From Gadus chalcogrammus (Eukaryota; Chordata; Actinopteri; Gadiformes; Gadidae): a stretch of DNA of 64,000 bases. Position numbers and translations under genes: made by a program. The stretch is taken from the NCBI RefSeq assembly GCF_026213295.1, contig NC_079427.1, positions 29,415,335 through 29,479,334 on the forward strand, read 5' to 3'. Positions within the stretch are counted from its first letter, which is position 1. Each line of letters begins with the position of its first letter. Shown here one piece after another: positions 62,227 to 64,000 of this stretch. The notes under the pieces were generated by a model. It saw only the letters and a program-made list of their open reading frames with translations, did not search any database and was not told the origin of the DNA.

Positions 62227-63751
62227 TATTTGGTGACCCGAGACGTTTGAAGAAAGTCCCGAGAAATCCCGGCGGGCGCGACGCTAAAACAACTTCAACA
62301 GGCCCGCACGTCTGAGGTAAGTATAACTCATTGTTTTAAAGATTAAATCTGAATAGGATGGTATAAGAACATTTAGGTGTAAGTTTGTGTTTAGCCACCG
62401 TCCAGTCGTTACCCCCTGACCCACCTACACACGTGAAGTCCCCACCGCTCCCCCCCCCTCCAGGCCCCCTACACACGAGTACCCTCTCCCCCCTCTCCCC
62501 ATCCCTTTGTTTACCTGGGCGCTCCTGGCTGTTTGATAAGGCAATGGTAGCCTGCACAAAGGGACCCCCGTGTGTTTTGTCTCTCCGTCTGTCTCTGTCT
62601 CTGTGTCTGTCTGTACCACGTGGTAGGTGGTTTTTGTGTTATATGATGAACGTCTCGAAGTTAAGCCGAGATCATCATAAGTTAATTGGTGAATGTCTCG
62701 AAGTTAAGCCGGGCCACCATAAGGTATATTTATTACAGACCATAAAGTTCCAAACTCTTTACGGTGGGGGGAGGAAAGGTCAGGTTTTTAACGTTAATCT
62801 AGCTTAGTTGCATATTAAAACGGAGGCTTGGCCAAGGAGTTCAATTTGGATTGATTCCTCCCGGTTCAGGTAAGTCTAATGTGCAATTTTGATTAGTATA
62901 GAACGCAGCCGTAGAGTGTAACCACGTGGTGTTAAAGAGACGGCGCGTCTTCGTGACGTGGGTTTCCTTTGTCCAGACGTCCGCCATCTTGGGTCTTGCA
63001 GAGACCAAGAGCAGCGGGGAGCCCAACTACGGTGTTACATTCTCTCTCCTCTTCCTCTCTCCCTCTTCCTCTCTCTCGCTCGTGATACCCCCCCACTCCC
63101 TTTGTCCCAGTCTTCACAGGTCCAGTAGTCAGACCCCCCCCCCATCCCCCCTGAGAAGGCAACTCGCCTCTCTATTGTTAGTTAAATTGCCCCTTACCCC
63201 CTCAAACCCTCAAACCCTCACACCTAGCCATGTGTTGGAACCAGGATGTAAATTTAGCCTTTGCGACCTGTGTTTGTGTGCATTGATCTTAATATTCTCT
63301 CTCTCTCTCTTCAGGAAATAGCAGTATATGCAGTAACGAATGCCTAACACTCAGACATTATGTTTTTCAGGTTGCTAAGCCCTTCTGTCTATTCAACATG
63401 CGTTTTGTGTATCAAAACAGAAGTGCAATAGACACGGGTTGTGTCATGCACATTGATTAGGGAACCAGGATGGTTCAAATAGACACGGGGTTCAACTGTT
63501 AAAATAATGTTTAATTAATAAATGGTTTTAACCGGTGCACAAGGCGGGAGTTAGCTCAAACTGCTGTAGTTCAATTACAATAACATTTGTTTCAAACGAT
63601 AACTTCTGAATTTTTCTTTTAGGTTCAGTTTTTGTTTTGTTTATAGAATATCCCCATATATTTAATACCAAGATGTGCATAATTGTTTGTAAGTTTGGAT
63701 GACTCTTTATTCTACCTAGTTTTAGACGGTTTGATTGACCTAACTCAGATT

Positions 63752-63877
63752 CACCAGGTGTCAGACGTAGGATTGTGGCACTTCCTGGGAGCCCCCGAGC
63801 CACACGTCGACTGCACCAGGTGTCAAGACGTAGGATTGTTGCACTCCTTCGAGAGCCTCCGAGCCACGCGTTAATCG
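63752..63877 (+). repeat. Tandem duplication, about 64-bp unit
   Basis: 'CACCAGGTGTCAGACGTAGG' with flank is repeated as 'CACCAGGTGTCAAGACGTAG'; the copies differ by a few bases. Confidence 0.75.
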
Positions 63878-63900
63878 ACTAATCGTTCCTGCAGAGTTCT

Positions 63901-64000
63901 GAGGTGGTAACGGTGGAGCTCAATGGGAGGCCTCCGGGAGAGTACAATCGCGGGCTCACACGGGGAGTGGTGGCGGTGGAGCTCATGGGGAGGCCCCGGG
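63901..64000 (+). repeat. Tandem GC-rich repeat, continues past window
   Basis: 'GGTGGAGCTCAATGGGAGGC' recurs as 'GGTGGAGCTCATGGGGAGGC' about 64 bp later. Confidence 0.7.

Larger units (their letters stand above)
62227..64000 (+). mobile_element. Putative retroelement leader with tandem motifs
   Basis: Holds a good splice donor (GAG|GTAAGT at 62316), a doubled 'TCTCGAAGTTAAGCCG' motif (about 62650 and 62693), a CT tract plus acceptor-like TTCAG near 63314, and two tandem duplications near the end. No gag frame is visible before the window ends. Confidence 0.4.

Noticed and set aside
62385..62807. 140-codon Pro/Leu-rich frame
   Set aside because: Low-complexity C-rich DNA with no homology or codon signature; more likely retroelement leader.

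Overview
The window is vertebrate nuclear DNA and almost certainly teleost. It has GT-AG introns with small exons, fish-type DNA transposons (hAT, PIF/Harbinger, Tc1/mariner, piggyBac-like), DIRS, BEL/Pao and ERV-like elements, and dense microsatellites. There is no sign of bacterial gene organisation. The species cannot be fixed from sequence alone.

Two host genes can be read exon by exon, and splice phases agree at every junction. On the + strand, the 3' six exons of tektin-1 (tekt1, cilium/flagellum microtubule protein) lie at 7511-16282; the first coding exon is probably upstream of the window. On the - strand, a complete seven-exon gene runs from 54421 to 47422. It encodes a 269-residue protein with seven regularly spaced C-x2-C-x11-H-x3/4-C zinc fingers, the layout of XAF1 (XIAP-associated factor 1, an interferon-stimulated gene). 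Its promoter carries two ISRE-type GAAANNGAAA motifs and three CTCF-like motifs. The genes converge, as TEKT1 and XAF1 do in the human 17p13 neighbourhood (from general knowledge), which supports both calls.

Layout. 1-4.02 kb: relic of a DIRS retroelement (minus strand) interrupted by a Harbinger transposon with CAG target duplications. 4.05-6.63 kb: DNA transposon with TTA duplications. 6.6-16.3 kb: tekt1, with introns holding MITEs, a 44-bp minisatellite and large inverted repeats. 17.1-32.6 kb: a tandem array of three near-identical internal regions alternating with four LTRs of a gag-only, pol-less retrovirus-like element (minus strand, tRNA-Pro type primer site). Every unit carries the same SINE and the same TTAA-flanked MITE. 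33.0-42.5 kb: nested transposons. An outer hAT (exact 8-bp duplication) contains a MITE, which contains a piggyBac-like element (TTAA), which contains a second hAT (exact 8-bp duplication) and a BEL/Pao element whose protease is fused in frame to the integrase tail. 42.6-47.1 kb: Harbinger MITE, Tc1/mariner derivative, CA repeat. 47.4-54.4 kb: xaf1, whose introns hold a 12-bp minisatellite and a hAT enclosing a Harbinger MITE. 54.4-64 kb: promoter elements, then more MITEs, a near-perfect palindromic element, a SWIM-domain relic, and a probable 5' LTR whose leader runs off the window end.

The intergenic space (16.3-47.4 kb) consists largely of the ERV array and the transposon nest. No intact autonomous transposon was found.
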